From contig NC_018645.1 in NCBI RefSeq assembly GCF_000307105.1, positions 1,190,578-1,254,577 on the forward strand: a DNA stretch of 64,000 nucleotides. Direction: 5' to 3'. Below are positions 26,719 to 35,615 of the stretch, piece by piece (the stretch's first letter is position 1; every line of letters starts with the position of its first letter). Source of the DNA: Desulfobacula toluolica Tol2. GTDB lineage: Bacteria; Desulfobacterota; Desulfobacteria; Desulfobacterales; Desulfobacteraceae. The position numbers and the translations under genes are program-made. Under the pieces are notes generated by a model that searched no databases, was not told the origin of the DNA, and was given only the letters and a program-made list of their open reading frames with translations.

Positions 26719-27189
26719 ATGATAGATATAAATATTCCAGGATTCGGTCAACAGACTATCGAGCATGTTGTGTTTGATTATAATGGAACCATTGCAAAAG
26801 ATGGTGTTTTGATCAAAGGAGTTAAAGATGGGATAAAACAATTTTCAGACAAGGTCAGGTTTCATGTGATTACAGCCGACACCTTCGGGTTTGTAAAAAA
26901 ACAATTGAACGGCATTGACTGTGCCCTGACCATTATCCCGGAAAAAGACCAGGCCCAAAGCAAGCTTGATTATATTCAAAAGCTTGGAACACAGCATACC
27001 CTTTGCGTTGGCAACGGATCAAATGACAGGATGATGCTTAAAGCGGCCTGCATCGGGATTGCCGTGTTGCAGGAGGAAGGACTGTCCTGTGATTGTTTGC
27101 TGTCATCGGACCTTGTCATTAAGCATGTTTTGGATATGTTTGGGTTTTTAAATATCCCGCAGCGTCTGATTGCAACTTTGAGAACTTAA
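26719..27189 (+). CDS. Small HAD-superfamily hydrolase in the pst operon
   Basis: 156 residues. The nucleophile motif is FDYNGTIAKDG (DxNGT form of DxDGT, Asp20), with the threonine-containing motif ITADTFG in the middle and a late GNGSNDRMML acidic motif. It has no cap insertion, as in soluble P-type-ATPase-like HAD phosphatases (TIGR-type HAD-IB/IC). The ATG at 26719 follows an AAAAGGA site. It starts 35 bases after pstB, so it is likely expressed on phosphate limitation. The substrate is unknown. Confidence 0.85.
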   Translation: MIDINIPGFGQQTIEHVVFDYNGTIAKDGVLIKGVKDGIKQFSDKVRFHVITADTFGFVKKQLNGIDCALTIIPEKDQAQSKLDYIQKLGTQHTLCVGNGSNDRMMLKAACIGIAVLQEEGLSCDCLLSSDLVIKHVLDMFGFLNIPQRLIATLRT

Positions 27190-27199
27190 AGTTGCAATC
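27168..27199 (+). terminator. Hairpin over the end of the HAD gene
   Basis: A perfect 12-bp stem (27168-27179 with 27188-27199), loop of 8 bases, spanning the stop codon at 27187-27189. A few T residues follow. Likely the end of the pstSCAB-HAD transcript. Confidence 0.55.
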
Positions 27200-27449
27200 C
27201 TTTCAGCGTAAAATTTTTATTTATTGATCCTCCGGTTGCACTGCTGATTTTCAAGTTCAAAGCCATATCGGACAAAAAAAATATCCATAAGTTTGGTTCA
27301 TTAATTGATTGCAAGATTGAGAACTTAAGTTTCCCTTATGCGACTATTTTGATTTCTCAATCAATTTGTAACGCCTTATTTCAAAGGTGGGCAGGAGATA
27401 ACAGCTTGATATGAAAAGAGTAATTTTTAATTTTTTTCCTTTTTTTTGA
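27200..27449. other. Noncoding stretch between the pst operon and the sigma-54 promoter
   Basis: About 250 bases without a gene. It repeats a GAGAACTTAA motif (27180-27189 and about 27319-27328) and ends in long T tracts just before the sigma-54 promoter. Enhancer-binding sites for a sigma-54 activator would be expected here, but no clear paired repeat was recognised. Confidence 0.4.
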
Positions 27450-27466
27450 CTGGCACAGGCATTGCA
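27450..27466 (+). promoter_or_regulatory. Sigma-54 promoter before the CGGC gene
   Basis: CTGGCACAGGCATTGCA: TGGCAC (27451-27456) and TTGCA (27462-27466), with exactly 10 bases between the invariant GG and GC. This matches the -24/-12 consensus at all key positions. The start of transcription would be near 27477, about 35 bases before the ATG. Confidence 0.85.
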
Positions 27467-27511
27467 AATACAAGAAAGCAATCAATAATGCTATTCTTTC
27501 GGAGGAGTTAA

Positions 27512-27877
27512 ATGGAAAAAATACTTATAGTTGGGTGTAAAAAAGCAATGGACGACGTTTGTATCGGATGCAGCAGATGCATGGTGGGATTCAACAGAAG
27601 AGAAGGTGAGTTTGCCGCATACAAGGATCAGGATGCACAGCTTATCGGACTTTTAAACTGTGGGGACTGCCCCGGAGCAACCATTGTCACCCGCCTGGCC
27701 CAGATCAGTTTATGGAACAAACCCATGGATGAAAAAATAACTAAAGTTCATGTGGCACCCTGTATCACGGATCATTGTCCCCATAAAGAAGTACTCATTA
27801 ATAAAATCAAAGCCAAAGCAGGGGTTGAGGTGATTGAAGGCACACATCCCTACAAGCCGGATAATATTTTTGCATAA
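27512..27877 (+). CDS. CGGC-domain protein
   Basis: 121 residues with nine cysteines, several in paired motifs: VGCKK, CIGCSRCMVGF, NCGDCPGATIV, APCITDHCPHK. This is the CGGC domain (PF08821), a predicted metal-binding fold of unknown function common in anaerobes. A GGAGG ribosome site precedes the ATG. The perfect sigma-54 promoter upstream shows it is expressed under control of an NtrC-family activator, perhaps one of the regulators in this window. It is monocistronic; the next gene is convergent. Confidence 0.87.
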   Translation: MEKILIVGCKKAMDDVCIGCSRCMVGFNRREGEFAAYKDQDAQLIGLLNCGDCPGATIVTRLAQISLWNKPMDEKITKVHVAPCITDHCPHKEVLINKIKAKAGVEVIEGTHPYKPDNIFA

Positions 27878-27934
27878 AGATCGGCAACTGCCGGCAGCAA
27901 TTGTTCCGGGGAAGGCGATCGCTTCATGATTGCT

Positions 27935-28780
27935 TTAATATTTTTTTAATACATTATGGACAACCAGTAGAATAAGATAGACCGAACCGCTCAAAACAAT
28001 GATGGCAGGCCCGCTGGAAAGGCTGAATGAATAGCTCAATCCAAGGCCTGCCCATGTGAAAAATGCACACAATAAAATGGAATAGAGCATCATCTGCCAC
28101 AGTCGCCTGGCATAAAATGAGGCAATGGCAGGCGGGATGGTCAGCAATGCAATAACCAGCACGATTCCGACAATTCTGACCAGGAGAACTACGGTAAGAG
28201 CAGTAAGAATCAGCAGTAAAAGATAGAAAAAAGTGGTGTTGATTCCCCTCAAAGACGTAAACTCACTGTCAAAGCAAACACTGAAAAACTGGTTGAAAAA
28301 AAGAATGGAAAGGCTTAGAACCATTGCGTCCAGGCACCCCACATACAAAAGGTCTTTGCCTGAAATCAGCAGGATATCCCCAAACAGGTAAGAACTGAGA
28401 TTGAAATAACCTGGGGTCTTGTCGATGAGCAGTATTCCGGATGCCATTCCCAGTGCCCATAGAGTTCCGATAATTGTGTCTTCGCGTTCTTTTGCATGAA
28501 TGCTCACAAGCCCTACAATCACGGCGGCAATAATCGCAGCAAGGACAGCTCCTAAAATCGGATCAAACCATGTCAGTCCTGCCCTTACCTGCAGAAAAAG
28601 TGCAAGCCCGATGCCGCCGAACACGGAATGGGAAATGGCTCCGGCAAGGTATCCGATTCGTTTGGTTGTGACAAATGTACCGATGATGCCAAAAGAAATT
28701 GAGGCCAGTCCGCCCATGATAAACGCGTACTTTAAAAACAGGTTGTCCGGGTCCATGACAGCATGCATTATCTCAATCAT
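27935..28780 (-). CDS. znuB: Zinc/manganese ABC transporter permease ZnuB-like
   Basis: 281 residues with about eight membrane segments. The ATG at 28780 is chosen because the longer frame (from 28837) overlaps the znuC coding end by 65 bases; from 28780 the overlap is 8 bases. Motifs: HSVFGGIGLALFL, LTVVLLVRIVGIVLVIALLTIPPAIA, as in ABC-3 family permeases. It imports the metal delivered by the ZnuA-like protein of the same operon (znuA-znuC-znuB order). Confidence 0.9.
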   Translation of the reverse strand: MIEIMHAVMDPDNLFLKYAFIMGGLASISFGIIGTFVTTKRIGYLAGAISHSVFGGIGLALFLQVRAGLTWFDPILGAVLAAIIAAVIVGLVSIHAKEREDTIIGTLWALGMASGILLIDKTPGYFNLSSYLFGDILLISGKDLLYVGCLDAMVLSLSILFFNQFFSVCFDSEFTSLRGINTTFFYLLLLILTALTVVLLVRIVGIVLVIALLTIPPAIASFYARRLWQMMLYSILLCAFFTWAGLGLSYSFSLSSGPAIIVLSGSVYLILLVVHNVLKKY

Positions 28781-29534
28781 AGGTGTGTCCTGTTTCACTG
28801 CATCTGTGGTCGTGGCGCACCATTCTAAGATCGCCATGGTAAATGTCTTTTATCAATGTCCCGTCCATAAGTGTTGTGGGGTGAATTACCACCCGGCGGT
28901 TTACGCATATCACGCTTTTGACATATTTTGAAACAAATCCCAGATCATGGGATACCAGCAGAATGGTCATGTTTGAATTGAGTTTTTGTAAAATGGCAAA
29001 CAGGTTTTCTTCTGTCTTTAGATCAACATTGGCGGTGGGTTCATCCAGCAGCATTATATCCGGGCGGCTGCAAAGAGCCCTTGCAATGAGGATGCGCTGT
29101 TTCTGGCCGCCGGAAAGTTCATTGAATTCCGTATCAATAAAATCAGTCATACCCACTTCAGCAATGGAATTTAAGGCTTCAACCCGGTCTTTTTTTGAAA
29201 ACCACAGGGTCGTTTTTGAAAGCCTGCCCATCATGACCACATCCATGACATTGGCTGGAAAATCCATGTCCAGGTGGGCGTATTGCGGCATATATCCGAT
29301 CCTTTGTCTGACTTGGTCGGGAGTTTTTCCGAATATGCTTATTTTGCCTTTATCCGGTTTGATAAGGCCCAGTACCAGTTTTAGAAGGGTGGTTTTTCCG
29401 CCGCCGTTGGGGCCGACAATGCTTGCAAATTCATTTTGCTTGATCTGAAGATTCACATCCTCCAGAATATTGCGCTGTTTGTAAGCAAATGAGACATTAT
29501 CCAATATGATTTCAGGGTCGTTATTCAGTTTCAT
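28773..29534 (-). CDS. znuC: Zinc/manganese ABC transporter ATPase ZnuC-like
   Basis: 253 residues. Walker A GPNGGGKTT, Q-loop GYMPQYAHLD, signature ELSGGQKQRILIARAL, Walker B IMLLDEPTANVD. The metal-family pattern around MPQYAHLDMDFPA fits Zn/Mn importers. The C-terminal tail is rich in His (HPTTLMD to DHRCSETGHTYD). Overlaps the end of znuA by 14 bases and the start of znuB by 8, so translation is coupled. Confidence 0.92.
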   Translation of the reverse strand: MKLNNDPEIILDNVSFAYKQRNILEDVNLQIKQNEFASIVGPNGGGKTTLLKLVLGLIKPDKGKISIFGKTPDQVRQRIGYMPQYAHLDMDFPANVMDVVMMGRLSKTTLWFSKKDRVEALNSIAEVGMTDFIDTEFNELSGGQKQRILIARALCSRPDIMLLDEPTANVDLKTEENLFAILQKLNSNMTILLVSHDLGFVSKYVKSVICVNRRVVIHPTTLMDGTLIKDIYHGDLRMVRHDHRCSETGHTYD

Positions 29535-30444
29535 TTGTTTGTTTTTTCAATGCCCGGATAATGGTTTGTGCTATGTTTTCCATATTGGACGGATAATCAT
29601 AGGCAAGAGGATCAATGGATACAACCGTACCCTTTATGGCTGATGCTATTTTTTCTGCTGCATTCCGGTCAAACTGGGCCTGGACAAAAATTATCCGTGC
29701 TTTTTGTTTTTTCGCAAGTTTTATAATATTGGAAAGCTCTTTTCCCTTGGGTGCTTTCCCCATGGTTTCAATGGCAACCTGTTTCAATCCGTAAGCATCC
29801 GTAAAATACCCGAAACTGGGATGGAAAACAAACAGATTTTGTCCCTTTAAAGGTTTGAGTATTGTTTTAAGCCGCTTGTCAAGGGCATCAAGTTCCAGAG
29901 AAAACAGGTCGTAATTGGTTTTATATATATTCCTGTGATCAGGGTCAATGTTTGAAAGAGTTTGAAATATGGTATGGGCCTGTTTCTTTACCATTAACGG
30001 GTTCATCCAGATATGGGGGTCTTTTCCGATTGCATTTTTAACATTTTGATGAACAGAGTCATGGGTGTGGGCGGCTTTGCCGTGATAGTGTTTTTCCACA
30101 GTCCTTAAAGCAATTCCTTTGCGGGTATCCACGATTCTTGCATTGGCAATTGATTCTATTTTGTTCAAAATCCCGTTTTCAAAGGGTACTCCGATTCTGA
30201 AATAGACATCAGACGATGCAAGGTTTCTTATCTGGTCAGGAGAGGGAGAATAGGTGGAAGGACTTTTGCCCGGTTTTACCAGAACATCGACCTTAACATT
30301 GTCCCTGCCGATTTGTTCAACAAAATATTTTTGAGGCAGGATGCTGACATGAACTTTAACCAGGGACTTTGCAAAAATATTTGAAGGCATAAGGTATACC
30401 AGAAGCGCTGCTGCAATTGCTGCATATTTTATAAAAAATTTCAT
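29521..30444 (-). CDS. znuA: Zinc-binding periplasmic protein ZnuA-like
   Basis: 307 residues with a signal peptide (hydrophobic stretch in the first 25, ending FAKS). It belongs to the cluster A-I metal-binding proteins: the metal ligands are in HKHYHGKAAHTHDSVH-like His-rich loop (about 108-124), HIWMNPLMV, HPSFGYFTDAYG, and the acidic IDPLAYDYP. The His-rich loop is typical of zinc rather than manganese proteins. First gene of the znuACB operon; divergent to a response regulator gene. Confidence 0.9.
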   Translation of the reverse strand: MKFFIKYAAIAAALLVYLMPSNIFAKSLVKVHVSILPQKYFVEQIGRDNVKVDVLVKPGKSPSTYSPSPDQIRNLASSDVYFRIGVPFENGILNKIESIANARIVDTRKGIALRTVEKHYHGKAAHTHDSVHQNVKNAIGKDPHIWMNPLMVKKQAHTIFQTLSNIDPDHRNIYKTNYDLFSLELDALDKRLKTILKPLKGQNLFVFHPSFGYFTDAYGLKQVAIETMGKAPKGKELSNIIKLAKKQKARIIFVQAQFDRNAAEKIASAIKGTVVSIDPLAYDYPSNMENIAQTIIRALKKQTNETE

Positions 30445-30586
30445 TTTTCTCCATTCAATATTTTATTTTCCGATTGGATTTGTTGTAAAGACAGGTTAAT
30501 GTCAATTTTCGTTAAAAAAACAGACTGACCCAATACCGGTATGTGATACTATATCCATGCCGGGCGTGTCAATGCTCCATTTTTTA

Positions 30587-30614
30587 TCTGTCAAGGTGAT
30601 TAATCCTTGACAGA
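30587..30614. repeat. Palindrome between znuA and the response regulator gene
   Basis: Perfect 10-bp arms TCTGTCAAGG (30587-30596) and CCTTGACAGA (30605-30614) with an 8-base AT-rich centre. It lies in the 279-base divergent region, 143 bases before znuA and 110 bases before the regulator. It fits a repressor operator for either side or a hairpin; it does not match the enteric Zur box by eye. Confidence 0.55.
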
Positions 30615-30723
30615 CAAACCATTCCAAGAATAAGGTTCTTTTGGTGTTAGATCTGGTAAGCCGATAATTATAAAACTAATTATAACAATCACTAAAGATA
30701 ACAGTCACAAAAAGAGAACAGTC

Positions 30724-31236
30724 ATGGACAATACGGACGCAAAAAAAATTCTTGTTATTGACGATGAAGAATATATCCGGGACAGTATGATTGGGTTTCT
30801 CGAAGATTTCGGATTTGACGTTATTGATGCTGAAAATGGCAAAATGGGTTTGGAGCTGTTTGAAAAGCAAAACCCTGATCTTGTGCTGTGTGATCTGCGA
30901 ATGCCGGAAATGGACGGGCTGGAAGTTCTTGCAAAGGTTATACAAATCAATTCAAAAATTCCGATTATTATTATTTCCGGGGCGGGCAATATTTCAGATA
31001 CCATGGGAGCCTTAAGGCTGGGTGCGTGGGATTATATTATTAAACCCATGCAGGATATGAATGTATTATATCATGCTGTAAAAAAGGCATTTGAGCGGTC
31101 TGAATTTATGGAGGAAAGACGCCGGTATCAAAAAGAGCTTGAAAAAGCCAGGAAAGAATTGAAAGATACTCTGGAAGCCCTTGAGAAAACAAAGGATCAA
31201 CTATCGCAATTTAAAAAAACAGAAGCGCCCGGATAA
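30724..31236 (+). CDS. Response regulator (REC with C-terminal coiled coil)
   Basis: 170 residues. Receiver domain about 8-122, phospho-acceptor Asp57 (LCDLRMPEMDG), acidic pair DDE near 13-15, Ser/Lys switch residues in ISGAG and IKPMQ. The rest (125-170) is a charged helical coiled coil (QKELEKARKELKDTLEALEK) instead of a DNA-binding domain. Single-domain output of this type often works by docking with a kinase or chemotaxis-like partner. It precedes a kinase gene by about 120 bases. Confidence 0.88.
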   Translation: MDNTDAKKILVIDDEEYIRDSMIGFLEDFGFDVIDAENGKMGLELFEKQNPDLVLCDLRMPEMDGLEVLAKVIQINSKIPIIIISGAGNISDTMGALRLGAWDYIIKPMQDMNVLYHAVKKAFERSEFMEERRRYQKELEKARKELKDTLEALEKTKDQLSQFKKTEAPG

Positions 31237-31360
31237 AGGGTTGCCGACTTGAAACAGGTAACAGCAGATCAATGAAAAGCATGGTTGAGAATAAAGGTTG
31301 TCCAGGCAAGGGTATCTGTTTTGCCGTGAAATTCCAGGATCATTGGAAAGACAGGTTGAT

Positions 31361-32380
31361 ATGCAGATTTTAAATCCCTCCAGATGGTATCTTCACCCTG
31401 TTTTTATCTTTGCCTGTTCCATTTTTGCCCTGGCCACATTCCTTGTGCTGACGGTCAGCTGGTACATGGAAATCACCTCTGCCCTTGAGGTGATTATTCT
31501 AAAGTTTCATATTGATCCAACATCAATTTTTCCTTCAAAGACCGGTATGACCATACTGATTTTAAGCGCTCTGATTGTCGTGGTATTGATCGGCATTTTA
31601 CTTGCCTTTATCTATTATCAGAAGACAGTCAATCTTTTCAGGCTCCAGCATAATTTTATTTATAATTTCACACATGAATTAAAAACTCCTGTGACCTCGT
31701 TGCGGATTTATCTTGAAACCTTTATCCGCCACCCCATGGAGCCGGATGATATCAAAAAATACAGTAAAAACATGTTGGAAGATATTAATAGGCTTACGGA
31801 AAATATCAACAGTATCCTTAATCTTGCCAGGATTGAAAGTCAAAATTTTGGTTCTGAAGTTACACGGGACAGTCTTGTAAAACTGGTGGAAAATTTTTGT
31901 AAAAAAAATGCCTCTTTGTTCAGGGACATGGATATAGAAATTGAAAATCAATCCGGCAAGCCGATTGTTTATCCGGTGAATCTGTTTTTGTTTGAAATGC
32001 TCTTGATGAACATTATTTCCAATGCCATAAAATATAACGATTCAGAGGCACCAAAGCTCATTATCCGGTTTAAAAGCTTTATACAAAAAGTTACCATTGA
32101 ATTTATAGACAATGGAATCGGTGTTGACAAAAAGGAAGCAAAAAAAATTTTCAGAAAGTTTTATCAATCCGATCAAATCCATAAAAACGATGTTTCAGGA
32201 TCGGGGCTTGGACTTTACCTTGTTTCCAGTATTGCCAGCATCCATGGCTGGAGAACATCGGTCACAAGTAAGGGAAAAGGAAAAGGTGCAACCTTTAAAA
32301 TTACAATTCCAAGGGCAAGCATTGCCAATGTCAGGGAAAAAAAATTATGGAAACGGTTGAAAAAAAGCGTATCCTGGTAA
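31361..32380 (+). CDS. Sensor histidine kinase
   Basis: 339 residues from ATG 31361 (an upstream TTG at 31298 has no ribosome site). Two membrane segments (about 12-36 and 63-86) enclose a short periplasmic loop of about 26 residues. HisKA phospho-acceptor His105 in YNFTHELKTP, N box NIISNAIKYND, G1 DNGIGVD, G2 GSGLGLYLV. No HAMP or PAS domain is visible. The stop lies inside the following regulator gene (34-base overlap), so the two form a cognate pair. The signal is unknown. Confidence 0.9.
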   Translation: MQILNPSRWYLHPVFIFACSIFALATFLVLTVSWYMEITSALEVIILKFHIDPTSIFPSKTGMTILILSALIVVVLIGILLAFIYYQKTVNLFRLQHNFIYNFTHELKTPVTSLRIYLETFIRHPMEPDDIKKYSKNMLEDINRLTENINSILNLARIESQNFGSEVTRDSLVKLVENFCKKNASLFRDMDIEIENQSGKPIVYPVNLFLFEMLLMNIISNAIKYNDSEAPKLIIRFKSFIQKVTIEFIDNGIGVDKKEAKKIFRKFYQSDQIHKNDVSGSGLGLYLVSSIASIHGWRTSVTSKGKGKGATFKITIPRASIANVREKKLWKRLKKSVSW

Positions 32381-33084
32381 TAGAAGATGAAGCGCATATC
32401 GCAGACGGAATACGTTTAAACCTTTCATTCCAGGGGTTTGATGTGAAGATTGCCGCAGACGGTATTGAAGGGCTTGATCAATGGAGATCCTGGGAACCGG
32501 ATTTGATTATTCTGGACATTATGCTGCCCATGATTGACGGGTTCTCTATTCTGAAAACCATTCGCCGGGAAGATGAAAAAATTCCCGTACTCATCCTTTC
32601 TGCCAGGGGTGATACAAAGGATAAAGTCAAAGGGCTTCGATACGGTGTGGATGATTATCTGTCAAAACCATTTGATCTGGAAGAATTTCTTTTAAGGGTT
32701 GAACGGTTAATCAAAAAAAAGACCTGGTATCAAGAGGATAAACAAGACAAAACCCAGGAGTATAAAATTTTTGAGGGCGATCAATACGATTTTGGTGACA
32801 ATCATATTGATTTTGTCTCTTTTAAAGCCAGATGTGCTGCAGGTGAAATTGTTTTAACGGATCAGGAAATTGTTCTGTTAAAATTATTTATTGCCAATAA
32901 AGGAAAGCCGTTATCAAGAGACATGCTGTTGACTGCGGGCTGGGGATATTCAAGGGGTACTTCCACAAGAACAGTGGATAATTTTATTGTCCGGTTTAGA
33001 AAATATTTTGAAAAAAATCCCAAAACCCCGGTTCATTTTATCAGCCGCAGGTCTGTGGGGTATGTTTTTGAGCATGACAAATGA
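32347..33084 (+). CDS. OmpR/PhoB-family response regulator
   Basis: 245 residues. Receiver domain with Asp57 (LIILDIMLPMIDG) and KPFDLEEFLLRV; C-terminal winged helix (about 140-245) with LTDQEIVLLKLFIANKG and the recognition part RTVDNFIVRFRKYFEKNP. The linker of about 25 residues is long and charged. Overlap with the kinase gene indicates translational coupling. Might regulate pst or znu nearby, but no direct repeats were found to support that. Confidence 0.9.
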   Translation: METVEKKRILVIEDEAHIADGIRLNLSFQGFDVKIAADGIEGLDQWRSWEPDLIILDIMLPMIDGFSILKTIRREDEKIPVLILSARGDTKDKVKGLRYGVDDYLSKPFDLEEFLLRVERLIKKKTWYQEDKQDKTQEYKIFEGDQYDFGDNHIDFVSFKARCAAGEIVLTDQEIVLLKLFIANKGKPLSRDMLLTAGWGYSRGTSTRTVDNFIVRFRKYFEKNPKTPVHFISRRSVGYVFEHDK

Positions 33085-33114
33085 TCTGTTTGATCATAAT
33101 CTTAACCAGAAAGC

Positions 33115-33834
33115 CTAATCAGAAATAAGGGATAAAACATACTCGTTAAGAAAGGTTGAGTATACATCCACATTAATTTTTTTTTGATTATGCACGATTT
33201 CATTGTTGATCACCTCAACTTTGTGCAGGCTTTCATTAAATCCTTTTTTAATATATTTTAAATAGGCTTCTTTGATGGTCCAGTTTTTAAAAATATGGGC
33301 TGCATTGTCTTTTAAATTCAGAATCTCATTTTGTGTAAATGCGGTTTTTAAAAAAAAAATATCCGGTTTTTTGGTTATTTTTTCAATATCAATGCCAATG
33401 GTTTGGTGTTTGTTTTTACAGCATGCAACTGTTGTATAATCGTTGCTGTGGGACAATGAAATGGGAATATCAGGGCAGTTTGTAACATAAGGCGCTCCTT
33501 GATCAAGATAGGAAAGTGTGATGTGATCAAGGGGTGTTGTCTTTAAAAAAATGTGCTGCACCATCTGTTTGATAAGGTATCTGCCGCTTATCCATTCGAT
33601 CTGTTTTTTAAGGGCTTTGAAACCATTGATGGTGTTGATTTCTTCTTTGCTGAAAACAGGGCAAATAAAATCCTCTTTTTTAAATATTTCATTTGCCTGT
33701 GGCCGGATGTGGTGATACTTGCTGTTGCTGACGATTGACCTGAGGATATCCGGTATCCTGGAATACCAGATGATTATGCCTGGTTTTGAAGTCAGGGTGT
33801 TTATGAAACTTTTATTTTGAAACGTTAACGTCAT
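33115..33834 (-). CDS. Sfp-type 4'-phosphopantetheinyl transferase
   Basis: 239 residues. The family motifs are IGIDIEKI (Mg/CoA site, about residue 140) and NWTIKEAYLKYI (WxxKEA, about 187). These enzymes attach phosphopantetheine to carrier proteins of fatty acid, polyketide or peptide synthesis. It starts inside the stop of the DUF6178 gene (ATGA). No carrier protein or synthase gene is in the window, so its target is elsewhere or in an unrecognised form. Last gene of a three-gene coupled operon. Confidence 0.9.
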   Translation of the reverse strand: MTLTFQNKSFINTLTSKPGIIIWYSRIPDILRSIVSNSKYHHIRPQANEIFKKEDFICPVFSKEEINTINGFKALKKQIEWISGRYLIKQMVQHIFLKTTPLDHITLSYLDQGAPYVTNCPDIPISLSHSNDYTTVACCKNKHQTIGIDIEKITKKPDIFFLKTAFTQNEILNLKDNAAHIFKNWTIKEAYLKYIKKGFNESLHKVEVINNEIVHNQKKINVDVYSTFLNEYVLSLISD

Positions 33835-35615
33835 TTGTCTTTTCTTTTGTTTTTCTTTTTGCGCAAAAGAAAATGGGGGATAAACCTGGGATCAATATTT
33901 TCAGGATCAACCGAACCGTATTCATCTTTAAGCTCATTGATCAAAGCCGTTAACACTTCAAAGAATTTTTCCGGCAGATCTGTTTCTTTCATGCCGGTTG
34001 CTTCACATGTCCAGATAATCAGGTCATTTAACGGAATGTGTTCTATTGCATCAGAATCGGATTTTGAAAACAGGGCCGCAAAGAACTCTTTAAATAAAAC
34101 CATATCAATAGGTTCAAGGTTCATGGCCTGCTTCAACCGGTCCTTTGCCCAGAGGGTAAGGATTAATGTCTTATAGGTTAAGACACCTTCTTTAAAAGAT
34201 TCCAGATCAATATTAAGTTTTCCTAAAACCGTATCCAGGGCCATTATCTGTTCCAGGGCCGTGTTGGTTTTTGTAATGTCTGAAATTGATTTGAAATTGC
34301 GGTACAGGTCACCGGATACATAAGCATTGTAATATAACGGCCGGTCAAGAAAAAGGCCGCCAATACAACCTAAAAAATCTTCCCCAAGAAAACTTAAGGG
34401 CAGCTTGTTCTGGTTCATGAAGCTGTTCTGAAACCAGTTGGCCGCTTTTGTCTTAAGTTTGATGCCCGCCCTTGAACCGGTTCTGAAAATATCTTCAAGA
34501 AAATATTTATGGATCACATTTTTTGCAAGCTCGGGTTTTGGTTCTCCTTTCAGGATAACCTCAAGGCCGAGGTTCAGATAATCACAAACTTTTGAAATGG
34601 CTCTTCCAAGATCTTGTTTGGCTTTCAGCTTGATCTTGTCTGCGGAAATGACTTTATTGATCAATGCGGCAAGTTCCGATTCAAGGTCAAGGATAAATTC
34701 AGAATCAAAAAATTCCAGGGATTTGACAAACAGATTATCTCCTTTAATAAAAAGGGAGAAAAACTGGGGAGGCATTGGAATGTCCGGATCAAACGGTTTG
34801 TTTTTTAATATGCCTGCATCTGGTCGTTTGCGAAGATCGGAAAGCCTGGTTGGCTGATAAATGCCAATGGCTTCATGGGGAGGTAAAAACCCTTTTTCAG
34901 CCAGCCGCAGGTTTTTAAGCCGGAACTGTTCTTCTTCGGTTTCAATTGGCAGCAGGGCACAGGTTTCAAGCAGCAGGCCGTGAAAAACCGACAGATCCAT
35001 TCCTGCAAGGGTCTTGAGCATTTTTTCGATTAATTCCCAGGCTTGTTCTTTGTTTTCAGGTTTTGGAGATTTGTCGTCATCATCTGTCAGAAATTTGTTA
35101 TCATCACCTGTCATGGGTTTGTCCGGAAACCTGAAATAAAATTTGTCATCCATAGTGATGTAATCATCAAAATTTTCAGGGGGAATTTCATCATGTTCTC
35201 TGACAATTATTTCCATGTTTTTAAGCAGGTAAAATTCAAAATAATCGGGTTTTTCCTTGATAACCCACCTTAAAAGCCTTTGGGGATCAGCCTGGAAAAG
35301 CAGATCAAAGGTTTTGGTCATGGATTCAAGGTCCAGCCGGTCATTGTCCCAGGCCTCCACATCCAGGATATATTCCCATTGATCCGATTTTGCCATTGCC
35401 AGGATGGGAATAAAATCATCAGGCCCGATTTTATGCATGAGATAATACAGATCCTGGTCGGGAAAAGACTGTATCAAAGTGGCAGGGGAGGGCGCATCAA
35501 GAATCATTTCCAGGGCTTTTTCAGATTCGACGGCAAGGATTTCATGGCGCACGGCCCGAAGTTTTATTTCCCGGTTTTGAATATTGGCAAGTCTGTAATT
35601 TGTTTTATCGCTCAT
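33831..35615 (-). CDS. DUF6178-like conserved protein
   Basis: 594 residues, soluble, acidic and mostly helical. The whole length resembles the DUF6178 family of Desulfobacterota: N-terminal NYRLANIQNREIKLRAVRHE, SFPDQDLYYLMHKIGPDD, then a region on multi-lobed helices; an Asp-rich low-complexity linker lies about 158-178 (TGDDNKFLTDDDDKSP). No catalytic motif is visible. Both ends overlap their neighbours by an ATGA, which ties it to the radical SAM enzyme and the phosphopantetheinyl transferase. Function unknown. Confidence 0.7.
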   Translation of the reverse strand: MSDKTNYRLANIQNREIKLRAVRHEILAVESEKALEMILDAPSPATLIQSFPDQDLYYLMHKIGPDDFIPILAMAKSDQWEYILDVEAWDNDRLDLESMTKTFDLLFQADPQRLLRWVIKEKPDYFEFYLLKNMEIIVREHDEIPPENFDDYITMDDKFYFRFPDKPMTGDDNKFLTDDDDKSPKPENKEQAWELIEKMLKTLAGMDLSVFHGLLLETCALLPIETEEEQFRLKNLRLAEKGFLPPHEAIGIYQPTRLSDLRKRPDAGILKNKPFDPDIPMPPQFFSLFIKGDNLFVKSLEFFDSEFILDLESELAALINKVISADKIKLKAKQDLGRAISKVCDYLNLGLEVILKGEPKPELAKNVIHKYFLEDIFRTGSRAGIKLKTKAANWFQNSFMNQNKLPLSFLGEDFLGCIGGLFLDRPLYYNAYVSGDLYRNFKSISDITKTNTALEQIMALDTVLGKLNIDLESFKEGVLTYKTLILTLWAKDRLKQAMNLEPIDMVLFKEFFAALFSKSDSDAIEHIPLNDLIIWTCEATGMKETDLPEKFFEVLTALINELKDEYGSVDPENIDPRFIPHFLLRKKKNKRKDK

